From: Maribacter antarcticus DSM 21422
Lineage (GTDB): Bacteria; Bacteroidota; Bacteroidia; Flavobacteriales; Flavobacteriaceae
Direction: 5' to 3'
DNA length: 64,000 nt
Assembly: GCF_000621125.1 (NCBI RefSeq)
Contig: NZ_KK211214.1
Span: 202,541-266,540 of the forward strand
In this document: one piece after another, positions 55,295 through 63,654 of the stretch
Numbering within the stretch: the first letter of the stretch is position 1
Layout: each line of letters opens with the position of its first letter
The notes under the pieces: generated by a model
Seen by the model: the letters and a program-made list of their open reading frames with translations, nothing else
What the model was told of the DNA's origin: nothing
Databases searched by the model: none
Translations under genes and position numbers: made by a program

Positions 55295-56203
55295 TTATCC
55301 GTTTATAGCAACTACTTCGTTCACTTTGTCGCCTATCATATTTTTGAGCATGGTCTCTATACCATTTTTCAAGGTATAAGTGGAGGAAGGGCAACCACTG
55401 CAAGCTCCTTGTAAGACCACATTTACTCTTTTAGTATCTGGTTCATAGGACTTGAAAAGTATATTACCACCATCACTAGCAACGGCGGGTTTAACGTACT
55501 CTTCCAAAATATCAATTATTTCTAGGGAGGTGTCATCTAAATCCACAGGGTGTTCTTCGGCTTTAGTGCTTTGAGGTTCAACTGTATTTACAGCTTTTGC
55601 CTGATCAGAAACTATTTCCTTCCCGTCTGCTATAAAATTCCGAATCAACTCTCTTACTTCAATAGTAATATCATCCCATTCCGCGACTTCGTATTTAGAA
55701 ACGGACACATAATTATCATCTAGAAAGACCTGTTTTACGAATGGGAATTGGAATAGGTCCATCGCCAGAGGAGATACCCTTGCTTCGTCTATATTTTTAA
55801 ATTCAAAAGCTGCGGCAACAATTTTTTTGCTGGCCACGAATTTCATAGTAGATGGGTTAGGGGTCACCTCTGCATATAAGGTAACAGGTATTGGTTTTCC
55901 ATTATCTTCCTCGATTATAACGGGTTCACCGGAGTTTAAATACTCTACCAATTCTTGTGCAACTTCATCTTTTACATCTTCCCATTGCACAATATCGTAG
56001 CGCTCCAAGCCAATGAAATTTCCTGAAATATAAATAGTTTTTACAAAAGGTAAATGAAACAATTGTTGCGCCAAAGGTGAGTTCTTTGCATCATCAATAT
56101 TCTTGAATTCATAATTTTTGCGATGCGCTAAAATATGATTGGCTTCAAATTTAATTATGGTGGGATTCTTGGTTCCCGATACGGTTATGGAATACTCTTT
56201 CAT
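55295..56203 (-). CDS. NifU/Nfu-type iron-sulfur cluster carrier with duplicated N-terminal domain
   Basis: Fe-S scaffold/carrier protein of 302 residues. Two copies of the Nfu N-terminal domain lie in tandem (about 8-95, with NPTIIKFEAN and SPLAQQLFHLPFVKTIYISG; about 105-195, with NPSTMKFVAS and SPLAMDLFQFPFVKQVFLDD). A charged linker (about 200-220) leads to the NifU C-terminal domain (about 222-302) with the cluster-binding CSGC (Cys268 and Cys271). The C-terminal domain transfers [4Fe-4S] clusters to target proteins. It is transcribed divergently from the PorP/SprF-like gene. Confidence 0.93.
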   Translation of the reverse strand: MKEYSITVSGTKNPTIIKFEANHILAHRKNYEFKNIDDAKNSPLAQQLFHLPFVKTIYISGNFIGLERYDIVQWEDVKDEVAQELVEYLNSGEPVIIEEDNGKPIPVTLYAEVTPNPSTMKFVASKKIVAAAFEFKNIDEARVSPLAMDLFQFPFVKQVFLDDNYVSVSKYEVAEWDDITIEVRELIRNFIADGKEIVSDQAKAVNTVEPQSTKAEEHPVDLDDTSLEIIDILEEYVKPAVASDGGNILFKSYEPDTKRVNVVLQGACSGCPSSTYTLKNGIETMLKNMIGDKVNEVVAING

Positions 56204-56301
56204 CTGTTGCTTTTATTTATTCAGATATCATTTGTCTAGAAGCTTTTTTTGGAGTGTTTCCTAAAATAGCGCGACTCGTTTTATGTGAATTTAATTTTGT
56301 A

Positions 56302-56309
56302 CAAAAATA
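56302..56309 (-). promoter_or_regulatory. Candidate -7 box for the Nfu gene
   Basis: On the minus strand TATTTTTG matches TAnnTTTG, about 99 bases before the ATG at 56203. No -33 match; moderate to weak call. An overlapping plus-strand TAATTTTG (56292-56299) lies back to back with it. Confidence 0.3.
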
Positions 56310-56341
56310 CAAAGGAAATCTAAGTTTAGGCCTACATAATA

Positions 56342-56374
56342 TTGTTATGGTTATGTCGTTATACAATATATTTG
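56342..56374 (+). promoter_or_regulatory. Candidate promoter of the PorP/SprF-like gene
   Basis: TTG at 56342-56344 and TATATTTG at 56367-56374 are 22 bases apart; the -7 box ends 32 bases before the ATG at 56407. Confidence 0.5.
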
Positions 56375-56406
56375 CCTCATTTCGAATCAAAGCCTTATTT
56401 TCCAAG

Positions 56407-57426
56407 ATGAGATATAAATTTATAATAATAGTTTCTTTCTTAGTTTTTGGACTCAAGTCTATAGCTCAAGAAGGAATCCCAGTATATTTTGATTATCTGT
56501 CAGATAATTATTATTTGGTATTCCCTTCCATGGCAGGTGTAAGTCAAGGTGGTAAAATACGCGCCACAGCAAGAAAGCAGTGGTTCGATGTAGATGATGC
56601 ACCAAGCTTACAAACAATAAATGCACATTTTAGGTTAGGAGATGGTCCTAGTGGTATTGGTGCTATAGTTTTTAACGATGCGAATGGCTACCACGCTCAG
56701 ACAGGAATGAAACTTACCTATGCACACCACTTACGAATGGGAGGTGATGATGTTAGGGTTTTAAATCAACTATCTTTTGGGTTAAGCGGCACTATTTTAC
56801 AAAGTAGTTTGGACGAATCCGAATTTAGATCAGTAATACCCGATCCGTCTATAGCAGGAATAAAATTAAGTGCTTCTTATTACAATGTAGATTTAGGCTT
56901 GTCCTATAATTTTCAGGAATTTTATTCCCATGTTGCTATAATTAATGCGCTAGGGAGTAAAAGGAACGTGTATTACAGAGATAGAGCAGACGACCCTAAT
57001 CAATTGGTTATTGATAATATTAGAAGGTATTTGGTTTCTGCAGGGTATATTTTTGGACGCAACGAATGGCAAGTGGAGCCTTCCATACTTTTTCAATTAA
57101 CCGATTTTACGAAAGAAAAAACAGTGGATATAAATGCCAAAATATACAAGGATGTTGATTTTGGAAGAATCTGGGGTGGGCTGTCTTATAGAAGAAGTTT
57201 TGATGGTGCCCAGTTTCAAACCGCAACTGGTTTTGGGGAGCAGCGCTTGCAATTGATTACCCCTATCGTAGGTGCCAATATCAAGAACTTTTTGGTGTCG
57301 TATAATTATTCGTACCAAATGGGGGACATCCGTTTTTCTAATGGCGGTTTTCACCAAATAACTTTAGGGTACGATTTTGGTCAAAAAGAGCGTAGGTACG
57401 ACTGTTATTGTCCCGCAGCACAATAA
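56407..57426 (+). CDS. PorP/SprF family outer membrane protein (type IX secretion associated)
   Basis: A 339-residue protein with a signal peptide (MRYKFIIIVSFLVFGLKSIAQ) and the PorP/SprF opening (PVYFDYLSDNYYLVFPSMAGV, then RATARKQWFDVDDAPSLQTI), followed by beta strands with the GIGAIVFNDANGYHAQTG motif and a C-terminal HQITLGYDFG. Members are membrane partners of gliding adhesins and T9SS clients and often lie next to giant adhesins; here there is none. The ATG at 56407 is chosen over 56254 because it starts the signal peptide. Confidence 0.9.
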   Translation: MRYKFIIIVSFLVFGLKSIAQEGIPVYFDYLSDNYYLVFPSMAGVSQGGKIRATARKQWFDVDDAPSLQTINAHFRLGDGPSGIGAIVFNDANGYHAQTGMKLTYAHHLRMGGDDVRVLNQLSFGLSGTILQSSLDESEFRSVIPDPSIAGIKLSASYYNVDLGLSYNFQEFYSHVAIINALGSKRNVYYRDRADDPNQLVIDNIRRYLVSAGYIFGRNEWQVEPSILFQLTDFTKEKTVDINAKIYKDVDFGRIWGGLSYRRSFDGAQFQTATGFGEQRLQLITPIVGANIKNFLVSYNYSYQMGDIRFSNGGFHQITLGYDFGQKERRYDCYCPAAQ

Positions 57427-57459
57427 AAAAGGCCTTTTTTCCATAGGAAAAAGGCCTTG
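57425..57459. terminator. Shared terminator between the PorP/SprF-like gene (+) and VWA gene (-)
   Basis: AAGGCC followed by Ts and CC pairs with GG, As and GGCCTT around ATA. The flanking A-run (57424-57430) gives a T-tail only on the minus strand, so it probably works best for the VWA gene. Confidence 0.65.
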
Positions 57460-57476
57460 TAGTTATTTTGGTCTGG

Positions 57477-58655
57477 TTACTCCCAGCTATAATTTTTTGC
57501 TTTAGCCTGTTTTTTAATTGCGCTAAGCATCGCATTTTCCAATTCACCGCTAGCATCACCTTTTCTGTTTTTTAGGATGTAAGCTTCTCTTTTTATATTT
57601 GAGGACTGTATTTCTTTCTGTATTTCTTCCCTTTCTGTCTTTTTGGTTTCAATGTAGCTTGTTATTTCTTTTTTGGATTTATCTTGAAGTATTTCGGGTA
57701 GTTGGTCTTTCTTAACCTCATCAACGTCAAAATCTTTGTCTTCATAAGCATCTACCAAATCCCACTTTTTATTGTTATATAAGCTAGAACTTTTACTAAC
57801 TGCTCTTTTTATAGCAACTGCTTCCTCCAGTTCCATGGCGTTATTATCTTGTAGGGACTGCATTTCCATTTTAGACCTTCCGAGGGCACCATAGGAAAGA
57901 TAGGTTCCGTTCAGTTTTGTATTTAGTTTGATAATGATATCGTCAAATGGGGTATCTATATGAGCCATCGTTCTGTTATGGTCTATGGCCATGTATTCTC
58001 CTCCGGTAAGCACCGCTCCGTTTTTCCAATCTGTGTTAATGCCTTGCTCATAGTTGCCACAGAAAATAGTATTTACTACAATGTCTTTTTTTTTGGCATT
58101 GGTGACGGCATCTCGATAGTTTAGTTTTCCTTGGGTAAAGGGTTCGTTGCCAGCTATAAAAATCATTTTTAGATTATCTTCATTGTTACCCCAATCCAAT
58201 TGTTTTAAGGAAGTTTGTATGACTTCTCCACAATACTCTTCGCCGCCATTGGTGCGTAATGAAAACAATTTTTCGGATATTTCATCTAAGTCACTACTAA
58301 AGTTGAGGACTTGCTGAATATACCCTTCTCGGGAAGATAGTCCGTCGTTTCCATATTGATAAATAGCAATTTGGAGTTCTGGTCTGTTATCGTTTTCACA
58401 TTTTGCATGGGTAAACTCGTTCACGATATCCCAAAGCTGTGACTTTGCTTGGTTAATTAGTCCGTCCATGCTATTGCTTGTGTCCAGTAGCAAAGCTATC
58501 TTAACGGTATTATTTTTGGTGATTGTGATTGTCGGCGCTACCGCTTGCGCAATGATAGGCTCGTTAATTGGTTTAAGTTTTAACTCACAACTGTAGCCCA
58601 AGGTCAAGGATAGGCTGATCAGACCTGTAGTAATTATTTTTCTGTACTGTTTCAT
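57477..58655 (-). CDS. VWA-domain lipoprotein
   Basis: A 392-residue exported lipoprotein (MKQYRKIITT start, lipobox LGYSC with Cys23) carrying a von Willebrand factor A domain at about residues 50-240. The MIDAS metal site is DTSNS (58-62) within KIALLLDTSNSMDGL, with further conserved pieces (RTNGGEEYCGEVIQTSL, MIFIAGNEPFTQG). The C-terminal third is a charged helical region rich in Lys and Glu (EIQKEIQSSNIKRE). VWA domains mediate protein binding; the partner is unknown. Convergent with the PorP/SprF-like gene. Confidence 0.88.
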   Translation of the reverse strand: MKQYRKIITTGLISLSLTLGYSCELKLKPINEPIIAQAVAPTITITKNNTVKIALLLDTSNSMDGLINQAKSQLWDIVNEFTHAKCENDNRPELQIAIYQYGNDGLSSREGYIQQVLNFSSDLDEISEKLFSLRTNGGEEYCGEVIQTSLKQLDWGNNEDNLKMIFIAGNEPFTQGKLNYRDAVTNAKKKDIVVNTIFCGNYEQGINTDWKNGAVLTGGEYMAIDHNRTMAHIDTPFDDIIIKLNTKLNGTYLSYGALGRSKMEMQSLQDNNAMELEEAVAIKRAVSKSSSLYNNKKWDLVDAYEDKDFDVDEVKKDQLPEILQDKSKKEITSYIETKKTEREEIQKEIQSSNIKREAYILKNRKGDASGELENAMLSAIKKQAKAKNYSWE

Positions 58656-58951
58656 GTTAATTTGCTTTAAGATTACAAGGGTAAAGCTAGCGGCAAACTA
58701 TTTCTTGAACTAACGAAATTGAGCGAACACCCCCTTTGAATGAGGGAAGTGCTTGGATAAGTTTGTAACCGTGTTTATTTGCGGTTTTAATGACCTAATA
58801 CTTGATTTTCTATATTTTTTAGTACCGTGTAAATCCGCTATTTTTACAGTAATTATGTGTTGTTAAAACCTATAATGAGCTTTTCATAAGCGATCATAAG
58901 ACCTTGTTTTCTAAATGAAAGCTATTTCTTTTGGTGAGTTATTTTATTACT
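58656..58951. other. Divergent intergenic region between VWA and histidine kinase genes
   Basis: A 296-base AT-rich gap between two divergent genes. On the minus strand TACCCTTG lies about 25 bases before the VWA ATG, a one-mismatch -7 box. No perfect TAnnTTTG box was seen for the kinase. No RNA gene, repeat or small ORF with support was found. Confidence 0.5.
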
Positions 58952-61159
58952 ATGAAAAAATTTGTCTGCTACATAACGGTATGCTTCTTTCTAGGAAACT
59001 TCATGGGCCTTTCACAAAATAGTTCTGGCGTTACCCAATTGAAAATCAAGGGTACGGTTCAAATGAAGACTAATTTAGCGCCTATTTCTGGGGTTATGGT
59101 AACAACATCTTCGGGAATACAAACGTTTACGGATGGCTTTGGGAATTTTGAAATAAATACGTCATTAGGGGAATTGCTTATAATTGAAGACCTTGGTTTT
59201 GAAACAGTACGGCTTCGTATCAAAAGTAAAGATGATATTTTAGTTCAGGTAGAAGATTATATTTCTAAAGATAAAAAAGAGCCTGCCTTTTCCATGTCCC
59301 AATCATCTGCTTCCCTGCATCAAGCCTATTTGGATTCAGCAACGGCCTATAAAAAAACGGATATCGCCAAGAGTATTGATTTTGTGGCCCAATCAATAGC
59401 GCAATTAGGAACTCTTGGCAATAAGAAGGAATTGGCCAGGTCATTGACCACCTTAGGGGAGATATACCTTTTTCATAAGCAATACGATTTGGCAGTCGAT
59501 AATTTTGAGGATGCTTTAACCGCGAACAAAACAATAGGAACCTCTTTGCTGTTGGGAAAAACGTATAGTATTACAAAGCAATTTGTAGCCGTTGAAAAAG
59601 TAATGAATCCGCTTAGGGAAATCAAGAATATGTTACCCTATCAGCGCGTTACCATGTATGAGTTGTTAGGAGATGCTAAGACGGGGTTAAATGATATTTC
59701 AACGGCAGTTTCCTTTTATAATAAAGGATTAACGGTGGCCGCCAAAAATCAGATCACACCAAAAATGACTGATCTCACTTCTAAAATAGCGGATGCCTAC
59801 GCACAAGGGAACCAACTTGTAGCGGCGGAAACCTATTATGACAACTCCTTGCAGCTTGCGAACAAACTAGCGCCTAAACGTGCTTTACAAGAAGAGGGAA
59901 AGGTAGCCGATTTTTATAATAAAAAAAATCAGTTTGTAGAAGAAATCGCTATGCGTAAGAACAGTTTGGCGACTCTTAAAAAGCTAAATACTGCCAAACA
60001 GGGCAGTTCCAGAGCAGAATTTGGTGACACTATTACGACCCAGCGCATCAATTATAAAATTGCCAATGCCTATATTTCTCAGGACAAGTATAACGAAGCC
60101 ATTCCATTTCTGGAGAAAAGTATTGTTGAGGCCGACTCAGAAGATGATTTATTAGTGCAGAAAGACGCAACACGTAAGTTATCCGAAGTCTATGAATTTA
60201 AAGGAGATTTTAACTTAGCTCTGGATACCTACCAAGAGTATGTAGCATTGGTAGACACATTGTATATACGAAAAGAACAGGAGATTTCTAGGGCTGCCCG
60301 TTTTAACCGAGAAATTGCATCTACCCAAAGTAGGATTACCGGTTTAGAGCAGGAGCGGGAATTGTCCCAAAGCAAATACGATCTAGCCTTAACACAAAAA
60401 GAACTCTCTGAGGAAAGTTATAAAAATCAACGTTGGGTGATTTATTCCTTGATTTTTGGTCTCGTACTCATGGCGCTGGCGGCTTTCTTTTTTTATAGGA
60501 GTAATCAGCAACAAAAACTGGCCAATAATCTTTTAGCATTAAAGTCCCTGCGCTCGCAGATGAATCCTCATTTTATTTTCAACGCTTTAAATTCAGTAAA
60601 TAATTTTATTGCAAAAAGTGATGAACGCAGTGCCAATAGGTATTTAAGTGATTTTTCAACTTTAATGCGGTCGGTGTTGGAAAACTCCGAGGAGGACTTT
60701 ATCCCACTTTCCAAAGAGTTGAATTTGTTAGAATTGTATATAAAACTAGAACATTCTCGTTTCCCGGATAAGTTTGATTATTGCATCAACATAGATGAAC
60801 ACTTGGATATTCCTAGTTTTCAGATTCCACCCATGTTACTCCAGCCATATATAGAAAATGCAATTTGGCACGGGCTTCGGTATAGGGAAGAAAAGGGTAT
60901 GCTGGAGGTGAGCGTAAGGTCTAAAGGAGATGATACCTTACAAATTTGTATTTCCGATGATGGTATTGGAAGAAAAAAATCTGTAGAATTAAAAACACAT
61001 CATCAGAAAAAAAACCGTTCTAAAGGTATGGGTAATATAAAACAGCGTGTTGCCATATTGAACGATATGAACAAAAACAAGGTGTCCGTCAATATATCCA
61101 ATCTAAACAAAGACGGCTCTGGAACAAAAGTAGTTTTCACCTTAAAAAACGACGTATGA
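58952..61159 (+). CDS. Receptor-like LytS-type histidine kinase with TPRs and carboxypeptidase-regulatory-like domain
   Basis: A 735-residue sensor kinase. After a signal peptide (about 1-22) comes a small beta domain (about 33-105) resembling the carboxypeptidase D regulatory-like fold (APISGVMVTTSSGIQTFTDG, FGNFEINTSLGELLIIEDLG). TPR repeats occupy about 120-430, a coiled coil about 440-490, and one membrane helix about 495-516. The kinase core has SQMNPHFIFNALNSV with the phospho-acceptor His540, and an ATP-binding domain with ENAIWHGL and DDGIGRKK. It overlaps the LytTR regulator by 4 bases. The ATG at 58952 begins the signal peptide. Confidence 0.9.
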   Translation: MKKFVCYITVCFFLGNFMGLSQNSSGVTQLKIKGTVQMKTNLAPISGVMVTTSSGIQTFTDGFGNFEINTSLGELLIIEDLGFETVRLRIKSKDDILVQVEDYISKDKKEPAFSMSQSSASLHQAYLDSATAYKKTDIAKSIDFVAQSIAQLGTLGNKKELARSLTTLGEIYLFHKQYDLAVDNFEDALTANKTIGTSLLLGKTYSITKQFVAVEKVMNPLREIKNMLPYQRVTMYELLGDAKTGLNDISTAVSFYNKGLTVAAKNQITPKMTDLTSKIADAYAQGNQLVAAETYYDNSLQLANKLAPKRALQEEGKVADFYNKKNQFVEEIAMRKNSLATLKKLNTAKQGSSRAEFGDTITTQRINYKIANAYISQDKYNEAIPFLEKSIVEADSEDDLLVQKDATRKLSEVYEFKGDFNLALDTYQEYVALVDTLYIRKEQEISRAARFNREIASTQSRITGLEQERELSQSKYDLALTQKELSEESYKNQRWVIYSLIFGLVLMALAAFFFYRSNQQQKLANNLLALKSLRSQMNPHFIFNALNSVNNFIAKSDERSANRYLSDFSTLMRSVLENSEEDFIPLSKELNLLELYIKLEHSRFPDKFDYCINIDEHLDIPSFQIPPMLLQPYIENAIWHGLRYREEKGMLEVSVRSKGDDTLQICISDDGIGRKKSVELKTHHQKKNRSKGMGNIKQRVAILNDMNKNKVSVNISNLNKDGSGTKVVFTLKNDV

Positions 61160-61887
61160 TTCTAAATGCAATACTTGTAGAGGATGAAGCTAATAGCAGG
61201 GAAATCCTCCGAAATTATATAGGTAAATACTGTCCCAAGGTACATTTGGTAGGAGAGGCGGCTTCTATAAAAGAAGGTTTAGAGCTAATACAGAAAAATG
61301 AGCTCGATTTGATTTTTTTAGATGTAGAAATGCCTTTTGGAAATGCATTTGATCTTCTGGAGCAAGTTCCAGACAGAACGTTTGAAACTATTTTTGTTAC
61401 GGCCTATGATCACTATGCAAAAGATGCCATTAATGAGCATGCAGCATATTATTTAATGAAGCCTATACATATAGATGAGTTGATTAAGGCTGTGGAATAT
61501 GTTTGGGAGGTAAAGAAAAAAGAAGGAGGTTTACAACGAGGTGTTTTAAATACAAAGGCAAAAGGAATAGCAGGAAAGTTGACTCTGCCGCAGCAAGATG
61601 GCTTTCAAGTATTAAATATAGCCGAGATACTATATTGTAAGGCGGATGACAACTACACAGAAATATTTCTAGAAAATAAAAAGATATTGGTAAGTAAGAC
61701 CTTGAAGTATTTTGAGGAGGCACTAGCAGATTTTCCTTTTGCCCGCATTCATAAATCGTATTTGGTAAATGTAAACGAAGTAGTGAAGTATAAAAGGGGT
61801 AAGGGTGGTAGTGTAGTTGTTTCCAATGGAAAGGAGTTATTGGTGTCTGCTTCTAAAAAGAAAGATTTTTTATCATTTTACGATTGA
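61156..61887 (+). CDS. LytTR-family response regulator
   Basis: A 243-residue DNA-binding regulator paired with the preceding kinase. The receiver domain (1-120) has the acidic pair Glu9-Asp10 (VEDE), phospho-acceptor Asp56 (LIFLDVEMP) and the Lys of LMKPIH. The LytTR domain (about 140-243) has YCKADDNYTEIFLENKK and FARIHKSYLVNVNEV. Coupled to the kinase by a 4-base overlap (ATGA). Target genes are not evident. Confidence 0.95.
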   Translation: MILNAILVEDEANSREILRNYIGKYCPKVHLVGEAASIKEGLELIQKNELDLIFLDVEMPFGNAFDLLEQVPDRTFETIFVTAYDHYAKDAINEHAAYYLMKPIHIDELIKAVEYVWEVKKKEGGLQRGVLNTKAKGIAGKLTLPQQDGFQVLNIAEILYCKADDNYTEIFLENKKILVSKTLKYFEEALADFPFARIHKSYLVNVNEVVKYKRGKGGSVVVSNGKELLVSASKKKDFLSFYD

Positions 61888-61968
61888 TAAAAGTACCGTG
61901 ATTGATTTAAAGTGTGTAGTAAAAAGTGGTTTGTGAAAATCTAAGGTTGAGATATAAAAGTAAGTAAT

Positions 61969-62487
61969 ATGATAAAAGCAGTACGGGGTAAATCGCCTAT
62001 AATAGGGGAAGATTGTTTCATTGCCGAAAACGCAACCATTGTTGGGGAGGTGAGCATGGGAAAGCAGTGTAGTGTATGGTTTAATGCGGTGCTACGCGGA
62101 GATGTCCATTATATAAAAATGGGGGATAAAGTAAATGTGCAAGATGGTGCAGTAATCCATTGCACCTACAAAAAATCACCTACCATTATTGGTGATAACG
62201 TGTCCATAGGGCATAATGCTATCATACATGGGTGCACGGTCAAGGATAATGTGCTGGTAGGGATGGGAAGCATTATTATGGACGATTGTATTGTTGAAAG
62301 TAATAGCATCATTGCCGCCGGAGCCGTCTTGACGAAGGGCACCCACGTGCCATCAGGAAGTATATTTGCCGGAATGCCTGCAAAAAAGATAAAAGATATA
62401 AGTCCAGAGCTAAGTTCTGGAGAAATTAACCGCATCGCAGAAGCCTACATTATGTATGCCGGTTGGTTTAAGGAGGAGGATAAATAA
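61969..62487 (+). CDS. Gamma-carbonic anhydrase-like (YrdA/PaaY family) left-handed beta-helix protein
   Basis: A 172-residue hexapeptide-repeat protein that folds as a left-handed beta-helix trimer. The three metal-binding histidines of the family are present: His64 (VIHCT), His82 and His87 (GHNAIIHGC). Members of this clade (YrdA, CaiE, PaaY) often show weak or no carbonic anhydrase activity, and some have other hydrolase roles. It lies between the response regulator and fabD with its own spacing (82 and 109 bases). Confidence 0.92.
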   Translation: MIKAVRGKSPIIGEDCFIAENATIVGEVSMGKQCSVWFNAVLRGDVHYIKMGDKVNVQDGAVIHCTYKKSPTIIGDNVSIGHNAIIHGCTVKDNVLVGMGSIIMDDCIVESNSIIAAGAVLTKGTHVPSGSIFAGMPAKKIKDISPELSSGEINRIAEAYIMYAGWFKEEDK

Positions 62488-62569
62488 AGGGTAATCTAAC
62501 ATATAGCATGACTTCTGTCATAACAAAAACTAGATTTTTATCCAAAGGTGGACATCAATATTATATGCT

Positions 62570-62577
62570 TATTTTTG
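62570..62577 (+). promoter_or_regulatory. Candidate -7 promoter box for fabD
   Basis: TATTTTTG matches TAnnTTTG, 19 bases before the ATG at 62597, in an otherwise gene-free gap. No TTTG at -33. Confidence 0.45.
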
Positions 62578-62596
62578 TACCACAAAATTCGAAAGC

Positions 62597-63481
62597 ATGA
62601 ACGCATATATATTTCCTGGTCAAGGAGCTCAGTTTGTAGGAATGGGTAAAGACCTCTATGAAAACTATCCAATTGCCAAGGAACTCTTTGTTCAAGCTAA
62701 TGCTATTCTAGGTTTTCCCATCACTGACATTATGTTCAACGGAACGGCGGAAGGCTTAAAGGAAACTAAAGTGACCCAACCGGCTATCTTTTTGCATTCG
62801 GTGATTTTGAGTAAAGTTATGGGAGACTCCTTTAAACCAGATATGGTGGCAGGACACTCCTTGGGTGAGTTCTCTGCTTTGGTCGCAAATGGTGTGCTGA
62901 CTTTTGAAGATGGCTTAAAATTGGTTTCCCAAAGGGCATTGGCCATGCAAAAGGCTTGTGAAGCGCAGCCCAGTACCATGGCTGCCGTTTTAGGTTTAGA
63001 CGATGAAGTTGTGGAACAGGTTTGTAGGGATACGCCAGGCATAGTGGTCGCTGCTAACTATAATTGTCCAGGACAATTGGTTATTTCAGGAGAAGTGGAA
63101 GCGATTAATTTAGCTTGTGAGAAAATGAAAGAAGCAGGAGCAAAAAGAGCTTTGGTATTGCCAGTTGGTGGTGCATTTCACTCCCCATTGATGGAGCCTG
63201 CACGGGAGGAATTGGCTGCCGCAATAGAAGTAACTACCTTCGGCACCCCTACATGCCCCATTTACCAAAATGTAAGTACAACCTCAGGTATAGATGCCGC
63301 TGAGGTAAAAAAGAATCTTATTTTACAACTTACCGCCCCAGTCAAGTGGACGCAGAGCGTACGAAACATGGTGGCGGACGGAGCATCTTTGTTTATGGAA
63401 ATAGGCCCTGGTAAAGTCTTGCAGGGCTTGGTTAGAAAAATAGAACCTACGGTACAAACACAATCTCCCATACTGGAATAA
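62597..63481 (+). CDS. fabD: Malonyl-CoA:ACP transacylase
   Basis: Transfers malonyl from CoA to acyl-carrier protein, supplying extender units for fatty-acid synthesis. The 294-residue protein has the start IFPGQGAQFVGMG, the catalytic Ser88 in GHSLGE, and the catalytic His in GGAFHSPLM (about 195-203). Length is in the normal range (about 300). No other fab gene is adjacent in the window. Confidence 0.97.
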   Translation: MNAYIFPGQGAQFVGMGKDLYENYPIAKELFVQANAILGFPITDIMFNGTAEGLKETKVTQPAIFLHSVILSKVMGDSFKPDMVAGHSLGEFSALVANGVLTFEDGLKLVSQRALAMQKACEAQPSTMAAVLGLDDEVVEQVCRDTPGIVVAANYNCPGQLVISGEVEAINLACEKMKEAGAKRALVLPVGGAFHSPLMEPAREELAAAIEVTTFGTPTCPIYQNVSTTSGIDAAEVKKNLILQLTAPVKWTQSVRNMVADGASLFMEIGPGKVLQGLVRKIEPTVQTQSPILE

Positions 63482-63654
63482 TACGGTTATTTCTAAATCT
63501 TACATTTTAACCTAAATATTGTTTTTTAACCTGATATATAAGGGTTTAAGTGTTTTTTTTTAGTAATATTGGACCTTGATTTTTGATGTAAACACACTGA
63601 ATCACTTTTATGTTTAGTGCAGTTTGTTCAAATAATAGTCTATAAAAAAAAAGA

